Part shown: one piece after another, positions 52,387 through 63,262 of the stretch
Layout: each line of letters begins with the position of its first letter
Numbering within the stretch: the stretch's first letter is position 1
Source: Serratia odorifera
Lineage (GTDB): Bacteria > Pseudomonadota > Gammaproteobacteria > Enterobacterales > Enterobacteriaceae
NCBI RefSeq assembly: GCF_900635445.1
Contig: NZ_LR134117.1
Location: forward strand, 1,426,001 to 1,490,000
Reading direction: 5' to 3'
DNA length: 64,000 bases
Made by a program: the position numbers and the translations under genes
The notes under the pieces: generated by a model
The model's database searches: none
What the model was told of the DNA's origin: nothing
Seen by the model: only the letters and a program-made list of their open reading frames with translations

Positions 52387-54079
52387 GGCTGGGAAGAAAA
52401 GCCGTCAATCTGCTGTTCGGCCAGCGCGTCGGCCAGTTGCCTGACCGACGGATGCTGGAAGAACGCCCTGATATTATTGGCTCGTTTCGCGCCAATCCCG
52501 GCATTTTTCTGCCATGCCTGCGTCGTCTGTTGCAGCGCCGGCACCCAATGCTCAACGCCAAGGCTCTGTGACGGCGTCAAGGGCGCACCCAACGCGATCA
52601 GCCAGCGCGCAAAAGGCCGTTGCCGCGCCAGCCTGAATTGTTGATAAATGTCTTGTGCACGTTGTGGCCGATACCCGGTACCGCCATTAGCTGCTGCGGC
52701 GTTAACGTTAACCAGTCCACCAGATTCTTTACCAGCGATTGTTCAATCAGCGCTTGCCAACTCGCCTCATTCACACCGCGCAGATTTAATCCCTGCGCCC
52801 CGCTCAGCCAGACCAGTCGCGCAATCAACTGCTGTCGGCAGCCTGGCTGTAATTCAAAGCAGCTCAAAGCATGGTAACGATTGGCATCGGGTACCGTAAG
52901 CGGCTGTCGTTCAACCGCACGCCACACCACGTCGCGCAGATACGGAATACCATGCCCTTGCAGGCTGATGGCGACATGATCGCCAGGCAGCGCGTTCAAC
53001 TGTTGCCACAACGGCAGCGACCCCACGTTGACTCGGCGAACCCACTTGTCATCCAGACGTATCGGATCCAGCGCCAAAACCACCGCAATCTTGCCGGTGC
53101 GACCAATGCGGAAAATAACCTTGTTTACTCGCGCCACCTGCTGCACGGCCGGATACTTCCAGGCTACCGCCCACTCCGCCGGCTTATTACGCCAGTAACG
53201 CCCTTGCGGCGGGCTGTCTTGATGAATGACCACGCCATCGGTGACGAAAGGCAGCGGGTTTTGATGCCAGTGACTACGCCAGTGTTCAACGCCGTCGACA
53301 TCATTGACCGACCTCGTGTAAGCCTGCGCCAGCGGGAAGCCGAGCGTGGCAAGTTGCCGCAGCCGCTCGGCCATGGTTGCCGGGCCATCGGGCCATCCCC
53401 AGACAAACAACCCAATCTGCGCTAATAACGGCGACGGCCGCTGGCGCAACAGCGCACCGGCCACCCTTGAGCGCGCATTCACCCCGCCGGTAAGGTTTTG
53501 CTGATGATCGGTCATGATCAGAAACAGCTCTCCCTGCAATACCACCCTTTCCGGCGCATCTGGCAAGCTGGACGGTACCGCAGGGATGGACTTCACTTTT
53601 TCCAGCCAGTCTTCACCCTGTTTGCCATCGCCACGGCTAATGGCGCCGATCAGCGTGCCCCGCTGGTACACCAGCGTTACCGCAACGCCGTCCACTTTCG
53701 GTTGCACCCAAAGCGCGTCGCGGCCGCGCATCCATTGCACCACTGCCTGACGATCCGCCAGTTTGCGCAACCCGGTATGGGCAACGGGATGTGGCGTCTT
53801 CCCCACCGGCAACGCCGGTAATGCGTCGCCGTCACCGCTCCCCGCACAAGATTGCCAAAGACGCAGTTTCTGTCGCAGGCTGTCGTAGAGTTCATCGTCA
53901 ATCAGCCCCTGTCCCTGCTGATAATAGGCGACATCCCAGCGCGTCAGTTGCTGTTCCAGTGCCGTCATTTCCAACGACAGCCGTTCCTGGCGCCACGCGG
54001 GACATGTTTCCGCCCCGGCGGCGGCGCAGCACATTGCCCACCACAACGCGAGGACAAGCCAGGCCCGATATTTCTGCAT
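52380..54079 (-). CDS. ligB: DNA ligase B (NAD-dependent), frameshifted as read
   Basis: About 566 residues when joined. The adenylation domain has K128 in VQPKVDG (KxDG), then the OB fold (RIGRTGKIAVVLAL) and helix-hairpin-helix repeats (VPGIGHNV; IGAKRANNIRAFF). LigB lacks the zinc finger and BRCT domains of LigA. Like E. coli LigB it begins with a signal-like hydrophobic stretch (AWLVLALWWAMCCAAAGA). The frame breaks at about 52635-52638, where one base seems to be missing (INNF-RLARQRPFARW). Confidence 0.88.
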
Positions 54080-54273
54080 GCTGCACCTCCCTGATTGACG
54101 TCATTAAACCCCCCATGCGCAAACCAGGCCAGCGACCATAAATAACGCTGCAAAATGTCTTCCAAAAGAAATTGTTGTTTGCAGAAAACTACGGAAATAT
54201 CGCGATACGTTGCGCAGATTTGTTTTTTGCCGACGTTTTCACACAAAGCAATGGGCAAAATGCGCGCAAACGC

Positions 54274-54301
54274 TGCAACAAGGGCGTTAGCCGTGTATAC
54301 T
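54274..54301 (+). promoter_or_regulatory. Probable gmk promoter
   Basis: TATACT (54296-54301) is preceded at 16 bp by TGCAAC (54274-54279). It lies 61 bp before the gmk ATG in the ligB-gmk gap. Confidence 0.5.
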
Positions 54302-54362
54302 GTGCGGAGAAAATACACATCCGCTGTTATTGGCACATCAACCGCTATCAACGAACATCATC

Positions 54363-54986
54363 ATGGCTCAAGGCACGCTTTATATTGTCTCTGCTCCCAG
54401 TGGCGCAGGTAAATCAAGTCTGATTCAGGCTTTGTTAAAGACGCAACCGCTGTACGACACACAGGTTTCGGTTTCGCACACCACGCGCGCAAGTCGCCCG
54501 GGTGAACAACATGGCGAGCATTATTTCTTTGTCTCGCACGACGAATTCCGTCACATGATCGCGCAGGATGCGTTTCTTGAGCATGCCGAAGTGTTCGGCA
54601 ATTATTACGGTACCTCACGCGCCGCCATCGAGCAGGTGCTGTCGACCGGCGTCGATGTTTTCCTTGATATCGACTGGCAGGGGGCGCAGCAGATTCGCGC
54701 CAAAATGCCGCAGGCGCGCAGCATCTTCATTCTGCCGCCGTCGAAGGAAGAACTGGGGCGCCGCCTGCGCGGACGCGGTCAGGATTCCGAAGACGTGATC
54801 GCCAGGCGCATGGCGCAGGCGGTTGCAGAAATGACGCATTATGCGGAGTATGATTATCTGATTGTGAATGATGATTTCGATCTGGCGCTGTCCGATCTGA
54901 AAACCATTATTCGCGCTGAGCGCCTGCGTTTAGGCCGGCAAATGCTGCGGCATGACGCTTTAATCAGCAAACTATTGGCAGACTGA
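54363..54986 (+). CDS. gmk: Guanylate kinase
   Basis: 207 residues from the ATG at 54363. P-loop SAPSGAGKS (10-18), GMP-binding SHTTRASRPGEQHGEHYFF and VFLDIDWQGAQQIR. It phosphorylates GMP to GDP and is essential. It starts the gmk-rpoZ-spoT-trmH-recG run. Confidence 0.97.
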   Translation: MAQGTLYIVSAPSGAGKSSLIQALLKTQPLYDTQVSVSHTTRASRPGEQHGEHYFFVSHDEFRHMIAQDAFLEHAEVFGNYYGTSRAAIEQVLSTGVDVFLDIDWQGAQQIRAKMPQARSIFILPPSKEELGRRLRGRGQDSEDVIARRMAQAVAEMTHYAEYDYLIVNDDFDLALSDLKTIIRAERLRLGRQMLRHDALISKLLAD

Positions 54987-55040
54987 AGTCAGTTTCAGTA
55001 TTATGCCCAGTCTTTTCGTCACCTGTGGAGTAGCACAAAT

Positions 55041-55316
55041 ATGGCACGCGTAACTGTTCAAGACGCTGTAGAGAAAATTGGTAACCGTTTTGACCTGGTG
55101 TTGGTCGCTGCTCGTCGGGCACGTCAAATCCAGACCGGCGGTAAAGACGCTCTGGTTCCAGAAGAGAACGACAAGTACACCGTGATCGCCCTGCGCGAAA
55201 TCGAAGAGGGTCTGATCAATAACCAGATCCTGGATGTGCGTGAGCGCCAAGAGCAGCAAGAGCAGGAAGCCGCAGAAATTCAAGCGGTTACCGCGATTGC
55301 TGAAGGTCGTCGTTAA
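55041..55316 (+). CDS. rpoZ: RNA polymerase omega subunit
   Basis: 91 residues, identical in length to E. coli. MARVTVQDAVEKIGNRFDLVLVAARRARQ is diagnostic. It stabilises the beta' subunit and forms part of the ppGpp binding site 1. It is 19 bases before spoT. Confidence 0.98.
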   Translation: MARVTVQDAVEKIGNRFDLVLVAARRARQIQTGGKDALVPEENDKYTVIALREIEEGLINNQILDVRERQEQQEQEAAEIQAVTAIAEGRR

Positions 55317-55335
55317 TTAGACTGCGAGTCTGCCT

Positions 55336-57441
55336 TTGTACCTGTTTGAAAGCCTGAATCTGCTGATTCAACGTTACCTGCCTGAGGAGCAGATTAAGCG
55401 CCTCAAACAGGCATACCTCGTTGCACGTGATGCTCACGAGGGACAGACACGCTCCAGCGGTGAGCCTTATATTACCCACCCGGTCGCCGTAGCCTGCATT
55501 CTGGCGGAAATGCGTCTCGATCATGAGACGCTGATGGCCGCGCTGCTGCATGACGTCATCGAAGACACCCCGGCCACCTACCAGGATATGGAACAGCTGT
55601 TTGGCAAAAGCGTTGCCGAACTGGTTGAAGGCGTATCCAAGCTCGACAAACTAAAGTTCCAGGACAAAAAAGAAGCGCAGGCGGAAAACTTCCGCAAAAT
55701 GATCATGGCGATGGTGCAGGACATCCGCGTGGTACTGATCAAACTGGCCGACCGGACGCACAACATGCGCACCCTCGGTTCGCTGCGGCCGGACAAGCGC
55801 CGACGCATCGCGCGTGAAACCCTGGAAATCTACAGCCCACTGGCCCACCGCCTGGGTATTCATCACCTAAAAACCGAGCTTGAAGAGCTGGGTTTCGAAG
55901 CGCTTTACCCCAATCGCTACCGCGTGATCAAGGAAGTGGTGAAAGCCGCTCGCGGCAACCGCAAAGAGATGATCCAGAAGATTCTTTCCGAGATCGAAGG
56001 GCGGCTGACCGAAGCAGGCATCCCCTGCCGCGTCAGCGGGCGAGAAAAGCACCTGTATTCCATTTACCTCAAGATGCACCTCAAGGAACAGCGCTTCCAT
56101 TCCATTATGGATATCTATGCGTTCCGGGTGATCGTGAAGGAAGTCGATACCTGCTATCGGGTACTTGGCCAGGCACACAGCCTGTACAAACCGCGTCCGG
56201 GCCGGGTAAAAGACTATATCGCCATTCCCAAGGCCAACGGCTATCAATCGTTGCACACCTCGTTGATCGGCCCGCATGGCGTACCGGTAGAAGTGCAGAT
56301 CCGTACCGAAGACATGGATCAGATGGCGGAAATGGGGGTTGCCGCGCACTGGGCTTACAAAGAACAGGGCGAAACCGGCACCACTGCGCAGATCCGCGCC
56401 CAGCGCTGGATGCAAAGCCTGCTGGAGTTGCAGCAAAGCGCCGGCAGCTCGTTTGAATTTATCGAGAGCGTCAAATCCGATCTTTTCCCCGATGAGATTT
56501 ACGTTTTCACCCCGGAAGGGCGCATTGTCGAACTGCCGGCGGGCGCAACGCCGGTCGATTTCGCCTACGCGGTGCATACCGATATTGGCCACGCCTGCGT
56601 TGGCGCGCGTGTCGATCGGCAGCCGTATCCGCTGTCACAGTCGCTGAGCAGCGGTCAAACGGTGGAAATCATCACCGCACCGGGCGCGCGGCCGAACGCC
56701 GCATGGCTGAACTTTGTCGTCAGCTCCAAAGCACGTGCGAAGATCCGCCAAATGCTGAAGAACCTCAAACGCGATGATTCCGTCAGTCTGGGCCGTCGCC
56801 TGCTTAATCATGCGCTGGGCGGCAGCCGCAAGCTGGCTGAAATTCCACAGGAAAACATCCAGCACGAACTCGAGCGCATGAAGCTGACGTCGTTGGACGA
56901 TCTGCTGGCGGAAATCGGCCTCGGCAACGCCATGAGCGTGGTGGTCGCGAAGAATCTGCAGGGCGATCGTTCCAGCCTTGGCGCCTCTTCCGGCGTGCGC
57001 AACCTGGCCATCAAAGGTGCCGACGGCGTGCTGATCACCTTTGCCAAATGCTGCCGACCGATACCGGGCGATCCGATCATTGCCCACGTCAGCCCAGGCA
57101 AAGGGCTGGTTATCCACCATGAATCCTGTCGCAATATCCGCGGCTACCAGAAAGAACCGGAAAAGTTCATGGCGGTAGAGTGGGACAAAGAAACCGAACA
57201 GGAATTCATTGCCGAAATTAAAGTGGATATGTTCAACCATCAGGGCGCCTTGGCTAACCTGACGGCGGCGATCAATGCGGCCGAATCGAACATTCAAAGC
57301 CTGAATACCGAAGAGAAAGATGGCCGGGTTTACAGCGCCTTTATTCGCTTGACCACTCGTGATCGCATTCATTTGGCGAATATAATGCGTAAAATCCGTA
57401 TCATGCCGGATGTGATTAAAGTTAACCGTAACCGAAATTAG
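55336..57441 (+). CDS. spoT: Bifunctional (p)ppGpp synthase/hydrolase SpoT
   Basis: 701 residues, TTG start as in E. coli. The HD hydrolase domain has H48, H72 and D73 (THP, LLHDVIEDT); a weak synthetase domain (about 200-340), TGS (IYVFTPEGRIVELPAGATPVDFAYAVH, about 385-411), a Cys-containing middle region and a C-terminal ACT domain (about 625-695) follow. It controls the stringent response to carbon, phosphate and fatty-acid stress. Confidence 0.98.
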   Translation: MYLFESLNLLIQRYLPEEQIKRLKQAYLVARDAHEGQTRSSGEPYITHPVAVACILAEMRLDHETLMAALLHDVIEDTPATYQDMEQLFGKSVAELVEGVSKLDKLKFQDKKEAQAENFRKMIMAMVQDIRVVLIKLADRTHNMRTLGSLRPDKRRRIARETLEIYSPLAHRLGIHHLKTELEELGFEALYPNRYRVIKEVVKAARGNRKEMIQKILSEIEGRLTEAGIPCRVSGREKHLYSIYLKMHLKEQRFHSIMDIYAFRVIVKEVDTCYRVLGQAHSLYKPRPGRVKDYIAIPKANGYQSLHTSLIGPHGVPVEVQIRTEDMDQMAEMGVAAHWAYKEQGETGTTAQIRAQRWMQSLLELQQSAGSSFEFIESVKSDLFPDEIYVFTPEGRIVELPAGATPVDFAYAVHTDIGHACVGARVDRQPYPLSQSLSSGQTVEIITAPGARPNAAWLNFVVSSKARAKIRQMLKNLKRDDSVSLGRRLLNHALGGSRKLAEIPQENIQHELERMKLTSLDDLLAEIGLGNAMSVVVAKNLQGDRSSLGASSGVRNLAIKGADGVLITFAKCCRPIPGDPIIAHVSPGKGLVIHHESCRNIRGYQKEPEKFMAVEWDKETEQEFIAEIKVDMFNHQGALANLTAAINAAESNIQSLNTEEKDGRVYSAFIRLTTRDRIHLANIMRKIRIMPDVIKVNRNRN

Positions 57442-57446
57442 CGCCT

Positions 57447-58142
57447 ATGAGCCCCGAACGCTATGCGCGGATTTGTGAAATGCTCGCAACCCGCCAGCCA
57501 GATCTGACGGTCTGCCTGGAACAGGTTCACAAACCGCATAACGTCTCCGCAATTATCCGTACCGCCGACGCCGTCGGCGTGCACCAGGTGCATGCCGTGT
57601 GGCCAACCACTCGCATGCGTACGCTGGTTTCTTCCGCCGCCGGCAGCAACAGCTGGGTCAATGTCAAAACGCACCGCACTATCGGCGAAGCGGTCGGTCA
57701 TCTGAAAAGCCAGGGCATGCAAATTCTGGCGACCAACCTTTCTGCCCGAGCGGTAGATTTCCGAGACATCGACTATACCCGTCCAACCTGTATTCTGCTG
57801 GGCCAGGAGAAATCCGGTATCAGCGAAGAAGCGCTGCAATTGGCCGATCGTGACATCATTATTCCGATGATCGGCATGGTGCAGTCGCTCAACGTATCGG
57901 TGGCTTCGGCGCTTATCCTGTATGAAGCACAGCGGCAACGGCAAAATGCCGGCATGTATCGTCGCGAAGCCAGCACGCTGGAACAGGAAGAGCAGCAGCG
58001 TCTGCTGTTCGAAGGGGGATATCCGGTGCTGGCCAACGTTGCCAAGCGCAAAGGGCTGCCCCGGCCGCAGATCGATCAACAGGGCCAGGTGGTCGCCAGC
58101 GCCGAATGGTGGGCAGCCATGCAGGCAACGGTACAAAAATGA
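57447..58142 (+). CDS. trmH: tRNA (guanosine-18 2'-O)-methyltransferase TrmH
   Basis: 231 residues. SPOUT enzyme: QVHKPHNVSAIIRTADAVGVHQVHAVWP (about 28-55), LLGQEKSGISEEAL and MVQSLNVSVASALILYE form the knot. It methylates G18 in the tRNA D-loop. Its stop overlaps the recG start (ATGA). Confidence 0.96.
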   Translation: MSPERYARICEMLATRQPDLTVCLEQVHKPHNVSAIIRTADAVGVHQVHAVWPTTRMRTLVSSAAGSNSWVNVKTHRTIGEAVGHLKSQGMQILATNLSARAVDFRDIDYTRPTCILLGQEKSGISEEALQLADRDIIIPMIGMVQSLNVSVASALILYEAQRQRQNAGMYRREASTLEQEEQQRLLFEGGYPVLANVAKRKGLPRPQIDQQGQVVASAEWWAAMQATVQK

Positions 58143-60221
58143 AAGGCCGCCTGCTGGACGCCGTCCCACTGACCACGCTTTCCGGGGTTGGAGCCAGCCA
58201 GGCGGGAAAACTGGCCAAAATTGGCCTGGAAACCATCCAGGATCTGCTGCTGCATTTGCCGCTGCGCTATGAAGACCGCACTCGGCTATATCCGATTGGC
58301 GAGCTGCTGTCAGGTATTTTCGCCACGGTAGAGGGCGAAGTGCTGCGCACCGACATCAGTTTTGGCCGCCGTCGCATGTTGACCTGTCAGATCAGCGATG
58401 GCACCGGCATCCTCACCATGCGTTTCTTCAACTTCAATGCGGCGATGAAAAACAGCCTGGCCACCGGCCGGCGCGTTACCGCCTACGGTGAAGTCAAACG
58501 CGGCAATCACGGCGCGGAAATCATCCATCCTGAATACCGCATTCAGGGGGAACACAGCGAGGTGGAGCTGCAGGAATCCCTGACACCGGTGTATCCGACC
58601 ACCGAGGGCATCCGTCAGGCCACGCTGCGCAAGCTGACCGATCAGGCGCTGACCCTGCTGGATACCTGCGCGATTGCCGAACTGCTGCCAACCGAGTTGA
58701 GCGGGGGCTTGATGAGCCTGCCGCAGGCGTTACATACCTTGCATCGTCCAGCGCCGGATATCCAGCTGGCCGATCTGGAACAGGGCCGACACCCGGCGCA
58801 GAAACGGCTGATCATGGAGGAGCTGCTGGCGCACAATCTCAGCATGCTGGCAGTCCGCGCCGGAGCGCAAAGTTACCACGCGCAGCCGTTGATGCCGGAC
58901 GATCGATTGAAAAACCAATTTCTCGCCCAGTTGCCCTTTGCGCCTACCGGAGCGCAACGGCGCGTGGTTGCCGATATTGAAGCCGACCTGCAAAAGAATT
59001 TCCCGATGATGCGGCTGGTACAGGGTGACGTTGGCTCTGGAAAAACGCTGGTTGCGGCGCTGGCAGCATTGCGTGCGATTGCGCATGGCAAACAGGTAGC
59101 GCTGATGGCGCCCACCGAACTGCTGGCCGAACAGCATGCCAATAACTTCCGCCAGTGGTTTGAACCGCTGGGCATCGAAGTCGGCTGGCTGGCTGGCAAA
59201 CAGAAAGGAAAAGCGCGGATTGCGCAGCAAGAAGCCATCGCCAGTGGCCAGGTTTCGATGGTGGTCGGTACTCACGCCATGTTCCAGGAACAGGTTCAGT
59301 TTAACGGGCTGGCCCTGGTGATCATTGATGAACAGCATCGTTTTGGCGTGCATCAGCGCCTCGCTCTATGGGAAAAGGGCGAAGAGCAAGGCTACCATGC
59401 CCATCAGTTGATCATGACCGCCACGCCCATTCCACGCACGCTGGCGATGACCGCCTATGCCGATCTCGATACCTCGGTAATCGATGAGCTGCCCCCCCGG
59501 TCGTACGCCGGTGACCACCGTCGCCATCCCTGATACCCGTCGCGCCGATATTATCGAACGGGTCAGAAACGCCTGCCTGCAAGAAGGCCGCCAGGCTTAT
59601 TGGGTCTGTACGCTGATCGAAGAATCCGAACTGCTGGAAGCACAGGCGGCAGAGGCTACCTGGGAAGAACTGAAAACCGCGCTGCCGGAACTGAAGGTCG
59701 CGCTGGTACACGGGCGCATGAAAGCCCAGGAAAAGCAGGCGGTAATGCAGGCGTTCAAACAGGGTGAGCTGCAACTGCTGGTAGCCACTACGGTGATTGA
59801 AGTCGGCGTGGACGTGCCAAACGCCAGTCTGATGATTATCGACAACCCGGAACGTCTGGGGCTGGCGCAGTTGCACCAGTTGCGCGGTCGTGTTGGCCGG
59901 GGCGCAGTAGCCTCGCACTGCGTGCTGTTGTACAAAACGCCGTTGAGCAAAACGGCGCAAAAGCGCTTACAGGTGTTACGCGACAGCAATGACGGCTTCG
60001 TTATCGCCCAGCGCGATCTGGAGATTCGCGGCCCCGGCGAGTTGCTGGGCACCCGACAGACCGGCAGCGCCGAATTCAAAGTGGCGGACTTACTGCGCGA
60101 TCAGGCAATGATCCCGGAGGTGCAGCGCGTCGCACGCCATATTCACCAAAACTATCCTGAACATGCTCACGCCCTGATCGAACGCTGGCTGCCAGAAAAA
60201 GCCCGTTACTCCAACGCATAA
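58139..60221 (+). CDS. recG: ATP-dependent DNA helicase RecG (frameshifted as read)
   Basis: About 693 residues when joined (E. coli 693). A wedge/OB domain (about 60-155) precedes superfamily 2 helicase domains with GDVGSGKT (Walker A), IIDEQHRFG, TATPIPRTLA and, after the break, RGRVGRG (motif VI). RecG remodels stalled forks and Holliday junctions. The frame breaks at 59492-59498, where seven C's should be six (ELPPGRTPVTTVAIPDTRR). Confidence 0.94.
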
Positions 60222-60252
60222 AAAATGCCGGCCACCCCAAGGTGGCCGGCAT
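60220..60252 (-). terminator. Terminator of gltS
   Basis: ATGCCGGCCACC/GGTGGCCGGCAT is a perfect 12-bp stem with a 4-base loop, followed by TTTTTT on the minus strand. It starts at the recG stop codon and separates the convergent genes. Confidence 0.9.
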
Positions 60253-60284
60253 GATGCTCATCTGCCCTTCTCTCGCAATTCGCG

Positions 60285-61496
60285 TTAGCCAACCGCCGGG
60301 AAAACAGGCAGCAGCAGATACAGCTTGATGACGATTGCATTGGCGATATCAATGAAGAATGCGCCAACCATCGGCACTACCAGGAAGGCCAGGTGCGACG
60401 GACCAAAGCGATCGGTAATCGCCTGCATATTGGCAATCGCCGTTGGCGTTGCGCCCATGCCAAAACCACAGTGCCCGGCAGCCAGTACCGCCGCGTCGTA
60501 GTTTTTGCCCATGATACGATAGGTAACGAAAATGGCGTACAGCGCCATTACCAGCGTCTGAACCGCCAGGATAGCCAGCATCGGCAATGCCAGCGAGGCC
60601 AGTTCCCACAGTCGCAGACTCATCAGCGCCATCGCCAGGAACAGCGACAGGCTGACGTTGCCCAATACCGACACCGCACGTTCAAATACGGTATAGAAGC
60701 CGGTAAACGCCAGGGTATTGCTGAGGATCACGCCGACAAACAGCACGCAGACGAAGGTCGGCAGTTCAAGCACCGAGCCGAGCAACAGACCGGAAATCAA
60801 CTGTCCCAGACTCAAACAGATGGCGATCATGGCAATGGTTTCAATCATTACCAATGAGGTGATCAGACGGCCGCTTTCCGGCTTTTCAAAACCGCTCGGT
60901 TGCTGACTGTCATCCGGCGAACCTTCCGGGGTAGAGGAGTGTTTTACCAGATAGCGCGCTACCGGCCCGCCAATCAGGCCACCCAATACCAGACCGAAGG
61001 TCGCACAGGCCATCGCAACTTCCGTTGCGTTTTCAAAGCCATATCGCTCGATAAACAGCTTACTCCAGGCCGCACCGGTACCGTGACCGCCCGACAGGGT
61101 GATCGAACCGGCGATCAGACCCATCAACGGATCCAGCCCCAGCATTTTCGCCATGCCAATGCCGATGGCATTCTGCACCAGCAGCAAGCCCAGCACCACA
61201 AACAGGAACACCACCAGCGCCTTGCCGCCAGCGCGCAACCGTGCCAGATTGGCGTTCAGACCGATAGTGGCGAAGAACGCCAGCATTAACGGATCTTTCA
61301 GCGACATATCGAAGCTGATTTCCCAGTTAACGGTCTTTTTCATGATCAGCAGCAACAGAGCAACCAGCAGACCACCGGCAACCGGGGCTGGAATGGTGTA
61401 TTTTCTGAGCAGGGGGATGGTTCTAACGCATTTGCCCCCAAGGAGCAAAACCAGGGTTGCCGCGACTAGCGTGCCATAAGTATCGAGATGAAACAT
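60285..61496 (-). CDS. gltS: Sodium/glutamate symporter
   Basis: 403 residues (E. coli 401). It has about ten membrane helices with two GGHGT/GGxGxG-type hairpin loops (SITLSGGHGTGAAW and AAGHCGFGMGATPTAIANM). It imports glutamate with sodium. It is convergent with recG and divergent from xanP. Confidence 0.96.
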   Translation of the reverse strand: MFHLDTYGTLVAATLVLLLGGKCVRTIPLLRKYTIPAPVAGGLLVALLLLIMKKTVNWEISFDMSLKDPLMLAFFATIGLNANLARLRAGGKALVVFLFVVLGLLLVQNAIGIGMAKMLGLDPLMGLIAGSITLSGGHGTGAAWSKLFIERYGFENATEVAMACATFGLVLGGLIGGPVARYLVKHSSTPEGSPDDSQQPSGFEKPESGRLITSLVMIETIAMIAICLSLGQLISGLLLGSVLELPTFVCVLFVGVILSNTLAFTGFYTVFERAVSVLGNVSLSLFLAMALMSLRLWELASLALPMLAILAVQTLVMALYAIFVTYRIMGKNYDAAVLAAGHCGFGMGATPTAIANMQAITDRFGPSHLAFLVVPMVGAFFIDIANAIVIKLYLLLPVFPAVG

Positions 61497-61666
61497 CTAG
61501 CTACTCCATGTGAGGGGAAAAGATCCAATTAAAATAATAAGTTATATAAAACCATATCGTTTTTAAACTTGACGAGTGCAGGATTAGAAGAAAATTCCGC
61601 TGAAAAAACAAGAAAAAATGAATAAAAATGCGACATAACATAAAAACAGCCTAACATAATATTTAG

Positions 61667-61682
61667 GCGCAACCGTTTGCTT
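61667..61682. promoter_or_regulatory. Putative PurR operator upstream of xanP
   Basis: GCGCAACCGTTTGCTT closely matches the PurR palindrome ACGCAAACGTTTGCGT, differing at four positions. It lies 56 bp before the xanP start and overlaps the likely promoter region; CATAAT at about 61654-61659 may be a -10 element. The same gltS-xanP gap (61497-61737) is AT-rich and shows nothing else. Confidence 0.6.
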
Positions 61683-61737
61683 TTGCTGCCTGGGCGATTA
61701 AAATGCGCTCTTTGCCGTTTCTGGAAAATGCCTCACC

Positions 61738-63132
61738 ATGACCATGCCATCCGCCGAGCTTGATGCCGCAAAGTCCGTCTCAACAACTCCCCGCAACAGT
61801 GAACTGATTTATCGACTGGAAGATCGCCCACCGCTGCCGCAAACGCTGTTTGCCGCCGGTCAGCATCTGCTGGCGATGTTTGTCGCCGTCATTACTCCGG
61901 CGTTGCTGATCTGTCAGGCGCTGGGCCTGCCGGCACAGGACACGCAACACATTATCAGTATGTCGCTGTTTGCCTCCGGATTGGCATCCATTCTGCAAAT
62001 CAAAACCTGGGGTCCGGTCGGATCCGGCCTGCTGTCGATTCAGGGCACCAGTTTCAATTTTGTCTCGCCGCTGATTATGGGCGGCCTGGCGCTGAAAAAT
62101 GGCGGCGCCGATGTGCCGACCATGATGGCTGCGCTGTTCGGTACCCTGATGGTCGCCTCCTGTACCGAAATTCTACTGTCGCGCGTATTGCATCTGGCAC
62201 GGCGCATTATTACGCCGCTGGTATCCGGTATCGTGGTGATGATTATCGGGCTGTCGCTGATCCAGGTCGGCCTGACGTCGATCGGCGGCGGCTATGCCGC
62301 GATGAACGATCACACCTTCGGGACGCCAAAAAATCTGCTCCTGGCCGGCGCGGTACTGGCGATGATTATCCTGCTTAACCGCCAACGCAACCCGTATCTG
62401 CGCGTCGCATCGCTGGTGATCGCCATGGCGGTCGGCTATTTGCTGGCCTGGGCGCTCGACATGTTGCCAGCAACCCAGCCGGTGCCGCCGGGCTCACCGA
62501 TCACCATCCCGACGCCGCTGTATTATGGATTGGGCTTCGACTGGAACCTGCTGCTGCCGCTAATGCTGATCTTTATGGTCACCTCATTGGAAACCATCGG
62601 CGATATCACCGCCACCTCTGACGTCTCCGAGCAGCCGGTCAGTGGCCCGCTGTACATGAAGCGTCTGAAAGGCGGGGTGTTGGCCAATGGCCTGAACTCG
62701 ATGCTCTCGGCGGTGTTCAATACCTTCCCGAACTCCTGTTTCGGCCAGAACAACGGCGTCATCCAACTGACCGGCGTCGCCAGCCGCTACGTCGGCTTCG
62801 TGGTCGCGCTGATGCTGATTGTGCTTGGCCTATTCCCGGCGGTAGCCGGATTCGTACAGCACATTCCCGAACCGGTGCTGGGTGGTGCGACCATCGTCAT
62901 GTTCGGCACCATCGCCGCGTCGGGCGTACGCATCGTTTCACGTGAAAAGCTCAATCGTCGCGCCATCATGATCATGGCCCTGTCGCTGGCGGTAGGCATG
63001 GGGGTTTCACAGCAACCGCTGATTTTGCAGTTTGCGCCAGACTGGCTGAAGACCCTGCTGTCTTCCGGCATCGCCGCCGGCGGCATTACCGCTATCGTGC
63101 TGAATCTGCTGTTCCCACAAGAAAAAGAATAA
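61738..63132 (+). CDS. xanP: Xanthine:proton symporter XanP
   Basis: 464 residues (E. coli 463). NAT/NCS2 family: about 14 helices with LSIQGTSFNF near residue 102, and the family signature in FGQNNGVIQLTGVASR. E. coli XanP is a high-affinity xanthine transporter. It is divergent from gltS and preceded by a PurR-like site. Confidence 0.95.
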   Translation: MTMPSAELDAAKSVSTTPRNSELIYRLEDRPPLPQTLFAAGQHLLAMFVAVITPALLICQALGLPAQDTQHIISMSLFASGLASILQIKTWGPVGSGLLSIQGTSFNFVSPLIMGGLALKNGGADVPTMMAALFGTLMVASCTEILLSRVLHLARRIITPLVSGIVVMIIGLSLIQVGLTSIGGGYAAMNDHTFGTPKNLLLAGAVLAMIILLNRQRNPYLRVASLVIAMAVGYLLAWALDMLPATQPVPPGSPITIPTPLYYGLGFDWNLLLPLMLIFMVTSLETIGDITATSDVSEQPVSGPLYMKRLKGGVLANGLNSMLSAVFNTFPNSCFGQNNGVIQLTGVASRYVGFVVALMLIVLGLFPAVAGFVQHIPEPVLGGATIVMFGTIAASGVRIVSREKLNRRAIMIMALSLAVGMGVSQQPLILQFAPDWLKTLLSSGIAAGGITAIVLNLLFPQEKE

Positions 63133-63150
63133 TCTCCGCGCGATGTGACA

Positions 63151-63176
63151 AAACGGCCTCCATCGGCCGTTTTTTT
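63151..63176 (+). terminator. Terminator of xanP
   Basis: AAACGGCC and GGCCGTTT pair around a TCCATC loop and run into a T-tract. Confidence 0.88.
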
Positions 63177-63262
63177 ATTGCCTATCAGACCATTGCCCTT
63201 GAGATGATGGGCCAATTACGGCATAAACAGGGTATCTTTTTTGACCGACGCAGGTATAGGCG

